A stretch of DNA of 64,000 nt from Planktotalea sp. (GTDB lineage: Bacteria; Pseudomonadota; Alphaproteobacteria; Rhodobacterales; Rhodobacteraceae), in contig NZ_JABBAL010000023.1 in the NCBI RefSeq assembly GCF_018607995.1, positions 124,001-188,000 on the forward strand, written 5' to 3'. The position numbers were made by a program, and so were the translations under genes. The first letter of the stretch is position 1. Each line of letters starts with the position of its first letter. Below, in pieces: positions 50,305-61,270 of this stretch. The notes below the pieces were generated by a model. That model had not been told where the DNA came from. It was given only the letters and a program-made list of their open reading frames with translations, and made no database searches.

Positions 50305-51864
50305 TTACTTCATTGAGATGCGCCCATCCGTGTAGGGTGTGTAGGGGCCTTGCGCCGCAAGATATTCAGCCGTCACATCCGCAAGGTCAGGGCCGTAGTC
50401 GTATGCATTCTCAGCGTCGCGGAACATCTTATAGCCGTCGCCGCCATTGCGCACATAATTGTTGGACACCGCGCCATACATCTTGGCGAGATCAACCGCA
50501 GCACCACCTACCATGACGTTTGAGATGCGGCTGCCAACCTCTGCACTGGCATCGAACGTGAAGCTAACACCTGCAACTTGCGGGAAACGACCTTTGACTT
50601 CCTCCACTTGGCTCACCCCGTTTTCAAGCGCAGCCACAAAGGTTGCACCGGAAATACGGAAGGTGGAGAGAGTATTTTGGAATGGCAGGACAGTCAGGAC
50701 TTCACCCATCGTCACCTCGCCCGCGTCGATGGAGGCACGGATCCCACCAGAGTTCGCAATCGCGATTTCAACGCCTTGGTCTTTCACCCGATCCAGCATT
50801 GCATCCGCGACAAGGTTGCCCATCGCACATTCCTGCACACGGCAAATCGCGCGATCCCCTTCAATTGCATCCGCCGCATTAGCGACTACTTTGTTGCGGA
50901 TCTCTTCCAATGGGGCTGCCGCTTCGGCGATCCGTGCTTTTGTCGCCACATCTTCATTGATTGCGCCGTCAACGATTATTGGCTCACCCACAGCTTCGGT
51001 GATCTCGCCCGCATCATTGAAGGTGACGTACAGCTCGCCCAGAAATTTGCCATAGGCATAGGCCTGCACAATCGCCGTTGCGCCGACTACAGTCGGATAG
51101 GCTCCTTCCGCGCGCTCGTTCGTATTGGAGAGCAAGGTGTTAGAGTGACCGCCGACGATCACATCAACGCCAGTCGTCCCAGCAGCAACAGCCTGATCGA
51201 CCACATAGCCAGAGTGCGACAGAACGATGATCTTGTTCACACCCATGTCTGTCAGCTTATCAACCTCGCCTTGAACCGCATTCACAGGTTCTGTGAAAAT
51301 GATGTTGGGACCGGGGCTTGCCAATTCGTCTGTGTCCTGAGGTGTCAGGCCGATCAGGCCCAGCTTTTGACCACCGCGTTCAATCACTGTGGACTTGGCG
51401 AGCTTGCCTGCGAGCAGTTCTTCCCCGCTCACATCCGCGTTGGACATCAGGACAGGGAAATCGACCGCATCCATGAAGCCGCGCAGAACTTCGGGGCCAT
51501 CGTCAAATTCATGGTTGCCCACCGTCATCGCGTCATAGCCAAGCTTGTTCATCATCTCAGCCGCGAGTTTACCCTTGTAATAGGTGTAAAACAGCGTGCC
51601 TTGGAACTGATCACCGCCATCCACGAGGATCGAATTGTTTGTGCGTGCGCGGGCCTCTGCAACGGCAGTCACCAATCGCGCGGAGCCGCCAAAACACTTG
51701 CCTTCTGCGTTGTCTTCCGCGCCGCATCCGCTGTCATATTTGCTAATCGGCTCAAAGCGCGCATGGAAATCGTTTGTGTGTAAAATCGTCAGTGAATAAT
51801 CAGCGGAGGCAATACCTGCTGTTAGTGCGAGGCTGGCCGCCCCTGCCAATAAACGTGTGAGCAT
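50305..51864 (-). CDS. 5'-nucleotidase / 2',3'-cyclic phosphodiesterase family metallophosphatase
   Basis: LTILHTNDFHARFEPI, VGNHEFDDGPEVL, IVGGHSNTLL, ANSGGIRASIDAGEVTMGEVLTVLPF, NYVRNGGDGYKMF. Confidence 0.93.
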   Translation of the reverse strand: MLTRLLAGAASLALTAGIASADYSLTILHTNDFHARFEPISKYDSGCGAEDNAEGKCFGGSARLVTAVAEARARTNNSILVDGGDQFQGTLFYTYYKGKLAAEMMNKLGYDAMTVGNHEFDDGPEVLRGFMDAVDFPVLMSNADVSGEELLAGKLAKSTVIERGGQKLGLIGLTPQDTDELASPGPNIIFTEPVNAVQGEVDKLTDMGVNKIIVLSHSGYVVDQAVAAGTTGVDVIVGGHSNTLLSNTNERAEGAYPTVVGATAIVQAYAYGKFLGELYVTFNDAGEITEAVGEPIIVDGAINEDVATKARIAEAAAPLEEIRNKVVANAADAIEGDRAICRVQECAMGNLVADAMLDRVKDQGVEIAIANSGGIRASIDAGEVTMGEVLTVLPFQNTLSTFRISGATFVAALENGVSQVEEVKGRFPQVAGVSFTFDASAEVGSRISNVMVGGAAVDLAKMYGAVSNNYVRNGGDGYKMFRDAENAYDYGPDLADVTAEYLAAQGPYTPYTDGRISMK

Positions 51865-51983
51865 GTTTGAATTTCCTTTTATCTTGAACCCTGAGTCGAA
51901 TGTTGGCCTGTCGCTGGCATTCTGTCAAAGGCCGACGTGGCGCAAAGCTTGAAACAAGAAATTTATGCGCCTAGCTCCAATAG

Positions 51984-52637
51984 ATGTTCAGATGGATTCG
52001 CATTGTCTTTGTTGTCCTAACCTTCGCTGTAACGTGGGCCTATGCTGCCCTACCGGGACACCACCGCGCGCTGACCCCCGAATTTTTCGGCCTCTTCTTA
52101 ATCGAGAACGGGATTTATACCGACGCCCCCGAAAGACACGCTGAATTTGAAGCGCTCCTTGACACCGCGCAAGCACGCGCTCAGGGGTTTTTTGGTGGAG
52201 CAAAGGCCCCTCGGATCATCATATGTACATCGCAAGAGTGCGCAAACAGGTTCGATCTGAAGCTGCGTGGTCTTACCCTTGGGCGGCATCTCGTTTTTCT
52301 CGGTCCGAAAGGCTTGAACGAAATGATCCTTACCCATGAGTTTGCCCATATCCATCTTCACAGCCGAATGGGTGTCCAAGATGTTTTTCACCAGCGTATT
52401 CCAGCTTGGTTTAACGAAGGACTGGCCACGCATTTGGCTCGCGATTCACGTGTGCAATCTTTCGCGCCACGACAGGCGACTTGGATCAAACAAGCGAAGA
52501 GTTTTCGAGCGTGGGGTCGTTTGCATCAAACACGGGATTGGCAAGAGACCTATGGCGCAGCCAAGACATTGGTGGCGGCCTTGCACGCTGAGATTGGCGA
52601 TGTAGGTTTGCGCACGATCATAGATCGACGCTATTGA
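51984..52637 (+). CDS. Putative zinc metallopeptidase (gluzincin-like)
   Basis: LTHEFAHIHLHSRMGV...IPAWFNEGLATHLA: HExxH...E arrangement, N-terminal TM/signal. Confidence 0.65.
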   Translation: MFRWIRIVFVVLTFAVTWAYAALPGHHRALTPEFFGLFLIENGIYTDAPERHAEFEALLDTAQARAQGFFGGAKAPRIIICTSQECANRFDLKLRGLTLGRHLVFLGPKGLNEMILTHEFAHIHLHSRMGVQDVFHQRIPAWFNEGLATHLARDSRVQSFAPRQATWIKQAKSFRAWGRLHQTRDWQETYGAAKTLVAALHAEIGDVGLRTIIDRRY

Positions 52638-52724
52638 AACCGGTGATTTTGAAGCAGCTTTGCACAGGCAAGTGGGCCGTGACTGGCCTTGACGCTATCG
52701 CCGGCTTGGATCATCACGGCCCCC

Positions 52725-53063
52725 ATGAAAATATACAAAATCTTTCGCGCCGATGAGTGGGCGCAGCTTCGCCAAGACAAATCCACCAAAGGTGCTCCAA
52801 TCGACATCTCGGATGGCTATGTGCATTTCTCGACAGCCAAACAGGCGCAGGAAACCGCAGACAAGCATTTCTCGGGTGTGGATGGTTTATTCCTGCTTGG
52901 CTGTGATGCGGAGACGATGGGCGCCGCGCTTAAATGGGAAGTCTCGCGGGGGGGGACAGAGTTTCCGCATTTGTACCGCGAGTTGCGCATAGAAGATGTT
53001 GAATGGGCACAGCCTTTGCCTTTGGTTGATGGCACGCATCATTTTCCAGCAGGGCTGGAATAA
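52725..53063 (+). CDS. DUF952 family protein
   Basis: MKIYKIFRADEWAQLRQDKSTKGAPIDISDGYVHFSTAKQAQETADKHF. Confidence 0.85.
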   Translation: MKIYKIFRADEWAQLRQDKSTKGAPIDISDGYVHFSTAKQAQETADKHFSGVDGLFLLGCDAETMGAALKWEVSRGGTEFPHLYRELRIEDVEWAQPLPLVDGTHHFPAGLE

Positions 53064-54125
53064 ATGTTGCGGCTTGCGGAACAGATCGGTCTGAAAGCGC
53101 TGCGCAAGATTGATCCAGAAGTCGCACATGGCTTGGCTTTGAAAGCGTTGCAATATGGCTTGGCGACGGCCCCTGGTGCGATCACCTCGCCCCGTCTGGC
53201 CTGTAATCTTGCGGGGCTTGCGCTGCCAAATCCCATCGGGTTGGCCGCTGGCTTTGATAAAAACGCCGAAAGCTTGAAAGGTCTCAGTACATCCGGTTTC
53301 GGCTTTATCGAGGTGGGGGCCGCAACACCGCGTCCGCAGGACGGAAATGCCAAGCCGCGCCTGTTTCGTTTGACCGAGGACAAGGCCGCGATCAATCGCT
53401 TCGGGTTTAACAATCAAGGGATGGAACGCATCGGTGCGCGTCTGGCAAAACGCCCGCGTGACATGGTGCTGGGCTTGAACTTGGGCGCGAACAAAGACAG
53501 CGATGACCGTGCGGCGGACTTTGCTAAGGTGCTTGCCCATTGCGGCGCGCACGTGGACTTTGCGACCGTGAATGTCAGCTCACCCAACACCGAAAAGCTG
53601 CGTGACTTGCAAGGGGCGGCAGCGCTCAGTGCGCTTTTATCTGGCGTGATGGACGCCCGCGCTGCGATTGCGACACCCATCCCCGTCTTCCTAAAGATCG
53701 CACCGGATTTGACCGACGGCGAGATCGCAGAGATTGCCCAAGTTGCGCTGTCGACGGGTGTGCAGGGTGTGATCACCACCAACACGACGCTTGATCGCGA
53801 CGGTTTGCACAGCCAACACAAGGGCGAAATGGGAGGCCTCTCCGGCGCACCCCTGTTTGAAAAATCAACGCGGGTTCTCGCCAAACTCTCCGTACAGACT
53901 GACGGCAAACTCCCTTTGATCGGCGTTGGTGGCGTCAGCACTTCGGAGCAAGCATATGCCAAAATTTGCGCGGGTGCCTCTGCGGTGCAGCTATATACCG
54001 CACTTGTTTATGGTGGCTTGGGTTTGGCGGCGGACATCGTGCACGGGCTTGAAAAATTATTGCAAGCAGATGGCCATGATAATGTCGCGGATGCTGTTGG
54101 CAGCAAGAGAGCCGACTGGCTATGA
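53064..54125 (+). CDS. pyrD: Dihydroorotate dehydrogenase (quinone), class 2
   Basis: [46 protein letters not shown]. Confidence 0.96.
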   Translation: MLRLAEQIGLKALRKIDPEVAHGLALKALQYGLATAPGAITSPRLACNLAGLALPNPIGLAAGFDKNAESLKGLSTSGFGFIEVGAATPRPQDGNAKPRLFRLTEDKAAINRFGFNNQGMERIGARLAKRPRDMVLGLNLGANKDSDDRAADFAKVLAHCGAHVDFATVNVSSPNTEKLRDLQGAAALSALLSGVMDARAAIATPIPVFLKIAPDLTDGEIAEIAQVALSTGVQGVITTNTTLDRDGLHSQHKGEMGGLSGAPLFEKSTRVLAKLSVQTDGKLPLIGVGGVSTSEQAYAKICAGASAVQLYTALVYGGLGLAADIVHGLEKLLQADGHDNVADAVGSKRADWL

Positions 54126-54463
54126 TCACCCTGTGGCACAATCCACGCTGCAGCAAATCACGGCAGGCTTTGGCGCTGCTAGAGAAGACGGGCGTAGAGA
54201 TTGCGCTGCGCCTTTATCTCAAAGACGCCCCTGATCTTACAGAGATCGAGGCCCTACAAACAGCCTTGGGGCTCAAAGCCATCGACATGATGCGCAGGGG
54301 CGAAAAGGCGTTCAAAGAGACAGGTTTGAGCAAGGACAGCCAAGATGCAGATCTGCGCACCGCGATGTTGGCCCATCCGATCCTGATCGAACGCCCTATC
54401 GCGGTGAAGGGTGGCGAAGCGGTTATTGGCAGACCGCCGGAAGATGTTCTGACATTGCTTTAA
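54122..54463 (+). CDS. ArsC-family (arsenate reductase-like) protein
   Basis: [27 protein letters not shown]...[11 protein letters not shown]. Confidence 0.88.
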   Translation: MITLWHNPRCSKSRQALALLEKTGVEIALRLYLKDAPDLTEIEALQTALGLKAIDMMRRGEKAFKETGLSKDSQDADLRTAMLAHPILIERPIAVKGGEAVIGRPPEDVLTLL

Positions 54464-55773
54464 GCCGCTACGCGCTCCAAGGCGGGGTATTTCCAACCCA
54501 AGGTGATGCCGCGCGCGATAAAGGAAATGAGCAGCGCGAGCCATAGCCCGTGATTGCCGACCAGCGGCATCAGTACCAAAAGGGCCACGATGTAGATCAC
54601 AGCAGAGAGCGCCATCATATTACGCATGTCGCCACTGCGCGTGGCCCCGATGAAAATACCATCGAGCATCCATGCAGCGCAGCCCACCAAGGGTGCGGCG
54701 ATCATATAGGGTAGATAGATGCGTGCCTCCGCGCGCACATTCGGCGCTGTGGTCATCAGATCAATGATTGCAGGACCAAAGAGCACGAAACCGGCGGCCG
54801 TGCATATGACAGTGATCATGCCCCAAAAGCTTGTCATCAGCGCGGCGCGGCGCACACCTGCAACACTGCGCGCCCCCATGGATTGGCCGACCAACGTTTC
54901 CGCCGCTATAGCAAAACCGTCCATCGAATAGGCGGTGATTTCCAGAAACTGCAACAACACGTGGTTCGCCGCCAAAGTGACATCGCCGAAACGAGCACCA
55001 AGGAACACAAAGCTTAGGAAGATGCCTTGCAACACCACAGAACGCAGGAGGATATCGCGGTTCACGCGGGCGAATTGGATCATTTGCACACGATCAAAAA
55101 CTCGTGGCCAGTCCCTCCACGCAGGGGTCTTTAGCGCATCACGACAGAGCCAAAGACCGAGAAAAAGCCCGCTCCACTCTGCGATCAATGTGGCAATGGC
55201 GACGCCTTCGACGCCCCAGCCAAGGCCGAGCACGAACCACAGATCCAGCGCAATGTTCAACCCGTTCATCCAAAGCTGCACGATCAAAACAGATCGCGTG
55301 CGCTCGAGGCCAATCATCCAGCCCGTCAGGCCATAAATACCGATTGCGGCAGGCGCGCCGTAAATGCGGATGCCCATGTAGGTTTGCGCGAGGGTCTCTA
55401 CCTCTGCGCTGGCGGGGGCGGTTTGGAGCGCTAACCAAATGAACGGCATTTGCAGCGCCACGATCACAAAGCCTGCGGCCAGCGCGATAATCATCGCACG
55501 CGACAAAAGCGCCGAGACTTCGCCTTTGCGCCCTGCCCCTTCGGCCTGTGCCGTGAGGCCTGCGATGCCCATACGCAGAAATCCGAAGATCCAATAGATT
55601 GCGGTCAGTGCAATCGCACCAATGCCAACGGCCCCAATGGGTGCGGCCTCGCCCATTTGCCCGACAACGCCCGTGTCCACCGCGCCCAAAATGGGAACCG
55701 TCGCGTTTGAGAGCACGACAGGCAAGGCAACCGCTAGAACACGGCGATGCGTTAAGGAGAGTGGATCGCTCAC
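54460..55773 (-). CDS. MATE family efflux transporter (DinF-like)
   Basis: RRVLAVALPVVLSNATVPILGAVDTGVVGQMG; 437 aa polytopic. Confidence 0.92.
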   Translation of the reverse strand: MSDPLSLTHRRVLAVALPVVLSNATVPILGAVDTGVVGQMGEAAPIGAVGIGAIALTAIYWIFGFLRMGIAGLTAQAEGAGRKGEVSALLSRAMIIALAAGFVIVALQMPFIWLALQTAPASAEVETLAQTYMGIRIYGAPAAIGIYGLTGWMIGLERTRSVLIVQLWMNGLNIALDLWFVLGLGWGVEGVAIATLIAEWSGLFLGLWLCRDALKTPAWRDWPRVFDRVQMIQFARVNRDILLRSVVLQGIFLSFVFLGARFGDVTLAANHVLLQFLEITAYSMDGFAIAAETLVGQSMGARSVAGVRRAALMTSFWGMITVICTAAGFVLFGPAIIDLMTTAPNVRAEARIYLPYMIAAPLVGCAAWMLDGIFIGATRSGDMRNMMALSAVIYIVALLVLMPLVGNHGLWLALLISFIARGITLGWKYPALERVAA

Positions 55774-56258
55774 CTGCCTTCGCGGCGCGGCATCAAGAAA
55801 TGTGCAGCCCCGTGTGCAAAAGGACGGTCATGGTTATCCTGCCACGCTTCGACCTGAACAGACGCGTAGCGGCGACCAGACCGCGTAACCCGTGCGCGCG
55901 CATAGGCATCGCGCGGCAGGCCAGAGCGCATGTAGTCCACCGTGAAATCAATCGTTTTAGGCAAACGCGGCAAGGTGCCCGCCTGCAAATCCTCGAGACT
56001 GATCGCACCACTTTCAATGTCTTCCCACAAGAGCGACCAGCTCAGTTCGATAATCGCGCTGACCTCTAGGAAGGCGGCTGTGACACCGCCGTGGATTGCA
56101 GGCAAAAAGGGATTGCCGATAAGTTTTTGATCAAACGGCAAAAGCGCAGTCAGCTCATCGCCGCGCCGATCAAAACTGATCCCGAGGAATTGGATATAAG
56201 GCACACCGCCAACCAACGCGCGCAGTGCGGCGTCACGGCGTTGTTTTACATACTGCAT
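55770..56258 (-). CDS. PaaI-type thioesterase (hotdog)
   Basis: AIHGGVTAAFLEVSAII...IDFTVDYMRSGLPRDAYARARVTRSGRRYASVQVEAW. Confidence 0.8.
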   Translation of the reverse strand: MQYVKQRRDAALRALVGGVPYIQFLGISFDRRGDELTALLPFDQKLIGNPFLPAIHGGVTAAFLEVSAIIELSWSLLWEDIESGAISLEDLQAGTLPRLPKTIDFTVDYMRSGLPRDAYARARVTRSGRRYASVQVEAWQDNHDRPFAHGAAHFLMPRREGR

Positions 56259-56283
56259 CGGTTCTGGGGGTTTACGTGCCACT

Positions 56284-56706
56284 CTAGCGTCCCTCCACGG
56301 TGAAGGTGCCAGTTGCCATCGCAACCGGATTGTCACTGTCATCATCGAGCGCGACCGCACGCACAAAGGCGACAGAGCGCGTGATGTGATGGCATTCGGC
56401 TTGCGCACGTATGCTTTGATTAGGTGTCGCAGGGCGCATGTAATCAATGCGCAGATCAATGGTTGCCGTTGCGGCAGGGCTTTCAGGATGGCTCATCACC
56501 GCAGCGCCACAACAGGTGTCCATCAACGCAGACACTGCGCCACCATGAATAACGCCTGTCTTCGGGTCGCCCACAAGCTGCGGATCATAGGGCATGCAAA
56601 TCTCAGCCTTGCCGTCGCCGATCTGCGTCAATTCCATCCCCAAAGCCGTAGCATGGGGAATCGCCTGAATGAATTGTTTAGCAATCTGCGCTTTGCGCTC
56701 TGACAT
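56284..56706 (-). CDS. PaaI-type thioesterase (hotdog), second copy
   Basis: GVIHGGAVSALMDTCCGAAV...IDLRIDYMRPATPNQSIRAQAECHHITRSVAFVRAVA; start 56706. Confidence 0.85.
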   Translation of the reverse strand: MSERKAQIAKQFIQAIPHATALGMELTQIGDGKAEICMPYDPQLVGDPKTGVIHGGAVSALMDTCCGAAVMSHPESPAATATIDLRIDYMRPATPNQSIRAQAECHHITRSVAFVRAVALDDDSDNPVAMATGTFTVEGR

Positions 56707-56822
56707 GGTTCGGCTCCTTGATTGCCTACCCCCTTTATGAGCGCCATTTTTGCACAGGGGCAAGGGCAGCGGTTGCCCTTCCACACAGCCGCATCTAATC
56801 TACCGCCTAGGAGAGCGACGAT

Positions 56823-57191
56823 ATGGCTGAGATAAGGTTAACCTTTAAAGAGATGTGCGCTCGCTTTGATGTGACGCCACGTACTTTACGCTATTACGAG
56901 TATATCGAGCTTTTGCAGCCAGAACGCGATGGTCGTTCTCGATTCTATAGCACCCGCGAATGTGCGCGCATGACGCTGATCATGCGGGGTCGCAAGTTTG
57001 GCATAAAATTGGAAGAAATTCGCCAGTGGCTGAAAATCTATGAAAATGAAGGCACTAAAGTGCAGATGAGCGCCTTTGTAGAGATGGCGGATCATCAATT
57101 GGTGGAACTTGAAGAGCAGGCCGAGCAACTAAGCGACGCGATTAAAGAACTACGCACTCTGCGAGAAGAGACCGTCGAAAAGATCGCTTAA
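56823..57191 (+). CDS. MerR-family transcriptional regulator
   Basis: TFKEMCARFDVTPRTLRYYEYIELLQPERDGRSRFYSTRECARM. Confidence 0.9.
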   Translation: MAEIRLTFKEMCARFDVTPRTLRYYEYIELLQPERDGRSRFYSTRECARMTLIMRGRKFGIKLEEIRQWLKIYENEGTKVQMSAFVEMADHQLVELEEQAEQLSDAIKELRTLREETVEKIA

Positions 57192-57288
57192 GCGCCCAAC
57201 TTCACACCTTTACGGCCAATTGAGCTTGCTTTGTGGCGCGATTTGCCAAGTCTTCCCCGTATTTTTGCAGTTGCAGCATTACCTAGGT

Positions 57289-57337
57289 GTAAGTTACGTA
57301 AACTTATATTTGACGTAACGTACTACCTACGTAAACC
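57289..57337 (+). promoter_or_regulatory. Candidate operator region with three ACGTAA elements
   Basis: gtaagttACGTAAacttatatttgACGTAAcgtactacctACGTAAacc; elements at 57296, 57313, 57329, upstream of MerR gene. Confidence 0.5.
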
Positions 57338-57408
57338 TGAGGTTTCGATGTAACGAACATCCAAGACATCAGGTGTACTCAAACTGAGACTAAGATGAGT
57401 GAGACATT

Positions 57409-57816
57409 ATGCAACCGTCTGAATCACAAATGACGATCCGAGAAATGTGTGACGCGTTTGACGTGACGCCACGCACATTGCGATTTTACGAAGCGAAAGA
57501 GCTACTCTTTCCAGAACGTGACGGGCAGAAACGCTTGTTCACCAAGCGCGACCGCGCCCGGCTTAAGCTGATTCTGCGTGGCAAGCGTTTTGGCTTCAGC
57601 TTGGAAGAGATCCGCCAGCTGCTCGACCTCTATCATGTCGGCGATCAACAACAGACACAAATGAACCGCACGCTCGAGATCGCTCATGATCGTTTGTCCG
57701 ATCTTGAGGCACAACGCGACGAACTCGAAAGCGCAATTGATGACCTGCGCGAGCAGATCAAGTGGGGCGAGAAGATCGTCGGCTCCATGAACCAAACACG
57801 TAAAGCGGCCGAATAA
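57409..57816 (+). CDS. MerR-family transcriptional regulator (paralog of previous)
   Basis: TIREMCDAFDVTPRTLRFYEAKELLFPERDGQKRLFTKRDRARLKLILRGKRFGFSLEEIRQLLDLY. Confidence 0.9.
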   Translation: MQPSESQMTIREMCDAFDVTPRTLRFYEAKELLFPERDGQKRLFTKRDRARLKLILRGKRFGFSLEEIRQLLDLYHVGDQQQTQMNRTLEIAHDRLSDLEAQRDELESAIDDLREQIKWGEKIVGSMNQTRKAAE

Positions 57817-57878
57817 TTCGGCCGCCTACACCCGACCAACTACTGAACCATCGACTTTGACCGAATAGGGAGTGGCCC

Positions 57879-59660
57879 ATGCCCCGTTATACAGCCCCAA
57901 CAAAAGATCTTCAGTTCATCATTCATGATGTATTGAAAGCCACAGAGACCAGCATTCCGGGTTATGACGAGCTGGAGGCCGATTTCACAGGTGCCGTTCT
58001 TGAAGAAGCGGGCAAGATTTGCACGGACTTGCTGCAACCCTTGAATGCGGTGGGCGACAAAGAGGGCTGCACGTTAGAAAACGGCGTCGTGCGCACGCCG
58101 ACAGGTTTTAAAGCAGCGTTCGATCAAGTAAAAGAAGGTGGCTGGACCGGTCTGGACATGCCAGAGCAATACGGCGGCCAAAACATGCCAGCCTTGATGG
58201 GCACGGCTGTGGGCGAATTGTTCTCCGCGTCCAACCAAGCGTTCACGATGTATCAGGGCCTTACCCACGGCGCGGCCTCCGCCATTCTCGCGCACGGCAC
58301 GGACGAACAGAAAGACAAATACTTGCCCAACATGGTGTCGTGCGAATGGACTGGCACTATGAACCTTACGGAGCCACATTGCGGCACCGACCTTGGTTTG
58401 ATGCGCACGAAAGCCGCGCCACAAGACGATGGGTCTTACAAGATTTCCGGCCAGAAGATTTTCATCTCATCCGGTGAGCATGACATGGCCGAAAACATCA
58501 TCCACTTGGTTCTCGCCAAGATCGAAGGCGGACCAGAGGGTATCAAAGGCGTGTCGCTCTTCATCGTGCCAAAGTTCAACGTGAAAGATGATGGCTCTTT
58601 GGGTGCGCGCAACGGTGTTGCTGTTGGCTCTATCGAAGAAAAAATGGGCATTCACGGCAATTCCACATGCGTGATGAACTATGACGAAGCGACGGGTTAC
58701 CTTTTGGGCGATGAGCACAAAGGCATGCGCGCCATGTTCACCATGATGAACGAAGCGCGTCTTGGCGTGGGCATGCAGGGTCTTGCGCAAGCAGACGCCG
58801 CGTACCAAAACGCGGTAGATTATGCGACAGACCGTTTGCAAGGACGCGCTGTGACTGGGACCCAAAACCCGGGCGGCCCCGCCGATCCACTGATCGTGCA
58901 TCCCGATATTCGCCGGTCTTTAATGGATCAGAAAAGCTTTACCGAAGGTGCGCGTGCATTCCTGTTGTGGGGCGCGACGATGATCGACGATGCGCATCGC
59001 TCTGGCAACAAAGACGCGGACGGTTTGGTATCGTTGCTGACCCCTGTGATCAAAGGTTTCCTAACCGATCAAGGTTACGACATGACCGTAAAGGCCCAGC
59101 AGGTCTACGGCGGTCACGGCTACATTGAAGAGTGGGGCATGTCGCAATATACGCGCGACGCACGCATTGCGATGATCTATGAGGGTGCGAACGGGGTTCA
59201 GGCTTTGGACCTTGTTGGTCGTAAGCTAGCGCAAGACGGCGGCAAACACGTGATGGCATTTTTTGATCTAGTGAAAACGTTCTGCAGAGAGAACGCAGGC
59301 GAAGATGACACCTATGACGCAGAGTTCATTGAACCTTTGAAAGCGGCCTCCAAGGACCTTCAGGCGGCTGGTATGTATTTCATGCAAAACGGTATGAAGA
59401 ACCCGAACCACGCTTTGGCGGGGTCCAACGATTTCATGCATATGTTTGGCCAAGTGTGTTTGGGTCTGATGTGGGCGCGTATGGGCAAAGCCTCCCGCGC
59501 GGCGTTAGCAAACGGTGCTTCGGACGCGGCGTTCCACGAGACGAAGCTCACAACGGGTCGTTATTATATGGCACGTCAATTGCCAGCCACTGCCCTTCAT
59601 TTGACACGCATCCAAAGTGGTGCGGACACGGTTATGGCTCTGGACGCCACTCAATTCTAA
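57879..59660 (+). CDS. Acyl-CoA dehydrogenase (long form, ~593 aa)
   Basis: [83 protein letters not shown]. Confidence 0.93.
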   Translation: MPRYTAPTKDLQFIIHDVLKATETSIPGYDELEADFTGAVLEEAGKICTDLLQPLNAVGDKEGCTLENGVVRTPTGFKAAFDQVKEGGWTGLDMPEQYGGQNMPALMGTAVGELFSASNQAFTMYQGLTHGAASAILAHGTDEQKDKYLPNMVSCEWTGTMNLTEPHCGTDLGLMRTKAAPQDDGSYKISGQKIFISSGEHDMAENIIHLVLAKIEGGPEGIKGVSLFIVPKFNVKDDGSLGARNGVAVGSIEEKMGIHGNSTCVMNYDEATGYLLGDEHKGMRAMFTMMNEARLGVGMQGLAQADAAYQNAVDYATDRLQGRAVTGTQNPGGPADPLIVHPDIRRSLMDQKSFTEGARAFLLWGATMIDDAHRSGNKDADGLVSLLTPVIKGFLTDQGYDMTVKAQQVYGGHGYIEEWGMSQYTRDARIAMIYEGANGVQALDLVGRKLAQDGGKHVMAFFDLVKTFCRENAGEDDTYDAEFIEPLKAASKDLQAAGMYFMQNGMKNPNHALAGSNDFMHMFGQVCLGLMWARMGKASRAALANGASDAAFHETKLTTGRYYMARQLPATALHLTRIQSGADTVMALDATQF

Positions 59661-59705
59661 ACAGCCCTGCGTGGGAAACCACACAGGTTCACCAAAGGAC
59701 GCACT

Positions 59706-59918
59706 TTGCCGAAACGGTTTCGCCTTACTCGACATTTCCCAGTCTCGATGACCGAAGATGGTTATCGCCGTCTGAAACGATTTGTGAGCGACGCGGCGCA
59801 GGATGAAGGTGAAGCGCTGTCTTTTCTGTTTGAGAACTTTGAAAGCGTCACGCACGACGAAAGCCTGCCGCATCGATTGCGGATTTTTAACGCTGAGTTA
59901 GACGCGCGCAAACGATAA
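59706..59918 (+). CDS. Small hypothetical protein, 70 aa
   Basis: TTG start; [70 protein letters not shown]; sits between two acyl-CoA dehydrogenases. Confidence 0.55.
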   Translation: MPKRFRLTRHFPVSMTEDGYRRLKRFVSDAAQDEGEALSFLFENFESVTHDESLPHRLRIFNAELDARKR

Positions 59919-59931
59919 ACGGGAGAATATC

Positions 59932-61071
59932 ATGAGCACATGGATGACAAACGAGCACAAAATGCTCGCAGAGATGACCGAGAGCTTCATCACGACCGAG
60001 TGGATGCCCAAGTACGAAAAATGGCGCAAACAAGGTCAGATGGATATCGAAACCTGGCGAGAAGCGGGCGAACTTGGCCTTTTGTGTCCATCCATCCCTG
60101 AGGAATACGGCGGCGTCGGTGGTGATTTCGGCCACGAGGCGGTGATCTTGATGGAAGGCTCGCGCGCCAATTTAGCAAGCTGGGGGCACGGCATTCATTC
60201 GGGCATTGTCGCGCACTACATTTTGGCCTGCGGTACAGAAGATCAAAAAAAACGTCTGCTTCCGAAGATGATTTCCGGCGAACTCGTCGGCGCGCTGGCG
60301 ATGACGGAACCCTCTGGCGGCTCTGACGTGCAGGCGATCAAGACACGCGCTATCAAGGAGGGCAATTCCTACAAATTGAATGGTCAAAAGACCTTCATCA
60401 CCAACGGCCAACACGCGAACTTGATCCTTGTGGCCGCGAAGACCAATCCGGCCGAGGGCTCCAAGGGCACATCACTGGTAATCCTTGAGACAGAGGGCGC
60501 GGAAGGGTTCACACGTGGCCGAAACCTTGACAAGGTCGGTGCCCATGCGGCGGATACGTCAGAACTTTTCTTTGACAATGTTGATATCCCTGCTGAGAAC
60601 ATTTTGGGCGGCGAAGAAAACCTAGGCTTTTATCAAATGATGCAGCAACTTCCGCAGGAGCGCCTGATCATCGGCTGTGGCGCGGTGGGTGCCATGGAAG
60701 GTGCGGTCGCGCGCACGATTGAATATTGCAAAGAGCGCCAAGCCTTTGGCGGACCGATCATGCAATTCCAGAACACGCGATTCAAACTGGCCGAATGCCA
60801 GACCAAAACAACCGTTGCGCGCGCATTCTTGGATGAGTGCATTTCCGAGCATCTCAAGGGCGAACTAACCGTCGAGAAAGCGGCAATGGCAAAGTACTGG
60901 CTCACAGACACGCAAGGCGAAGTGCTTGACGAATGCTTGCAACTGCACGGTGGGTACGGCTTCATGCAAGAATATGCGGTCGCGGAGATGTGGACGGATG
61001 CGCGGGTCCAGCGGATCTATGGCGGCACAAATGAAATCATGAAAGAGCTTATAAGTCGCTCATTCAAATAA
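59932..61071 (+). CDS. Acyl-CoA dehydrogenase
   Basis: [62 protein letters not shown]. Confidence 0.94.
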   Translation: MSTWMTNEHKMLAEMTESFITTEWMPKYEKWRKQGQMDIETWREAGELGLLCPSIPEEYGGVGGDFGHEAVILMEGSRANLASWGHGIHSGIVAHYILACGTEDQKKRLLPKMISGELVGALAMTEPSGGSDVQAIKTRAIKEGNSYKLNGQKTFITNGQHANLILVAAKTNPAEGSKGTSLVILETEGAEGFTRGRNLDKVGAHAADTSELFFDNVDIPAENILGGEENLGFYQMMQQLPQERLIIGCGAVGAMEGAVARTIEYCKERQAFGGPIMQFQNTRFKLAECQTKTTVARAFLDECISEHLKGELTVEKAAMAKYWLTDTQGEVLDECLQLHGGYGFMQEYAVAEMWTDARVQRIYGGTNEIMKELISRSFK

Positions 61072-61094
61072 TCGCAACGCAGGATGAAAGCTGC

Positions 61095-61126
61095 CCTCCG
61101 GGGGAAGTTTATTTTGAAAGATGAAA
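61095..61126 (-). repeat. Dispersed intergenic repeat copy
   Basis: Reverse complement TTTCATCTTTCAAAATAAACTTCCCCCGGAGG. Confidence 0.6.
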
Positions 61127-61270
61127 CTATGATACATCACCCGCCTCGCAGTCTCGCTAGGCGGCACCTGCGCAGGGCGATGGGTTTCACCTTTCACAAG
61201 GCTCAACTCTTCAGTCTGCCCTGCGCTACATTGACTAACGCGTTAACCTTAATCGCCAGTAAACAGCCCG

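Noticed and set aside
50578-51783. 401-aa plus-strand ORF opposite the 5'-nucleotidase gene
   Set aside because: Lies entirely antisense to a well-supported gene; composition (many His/Arg/Cys) is typical of a shadow ORF.
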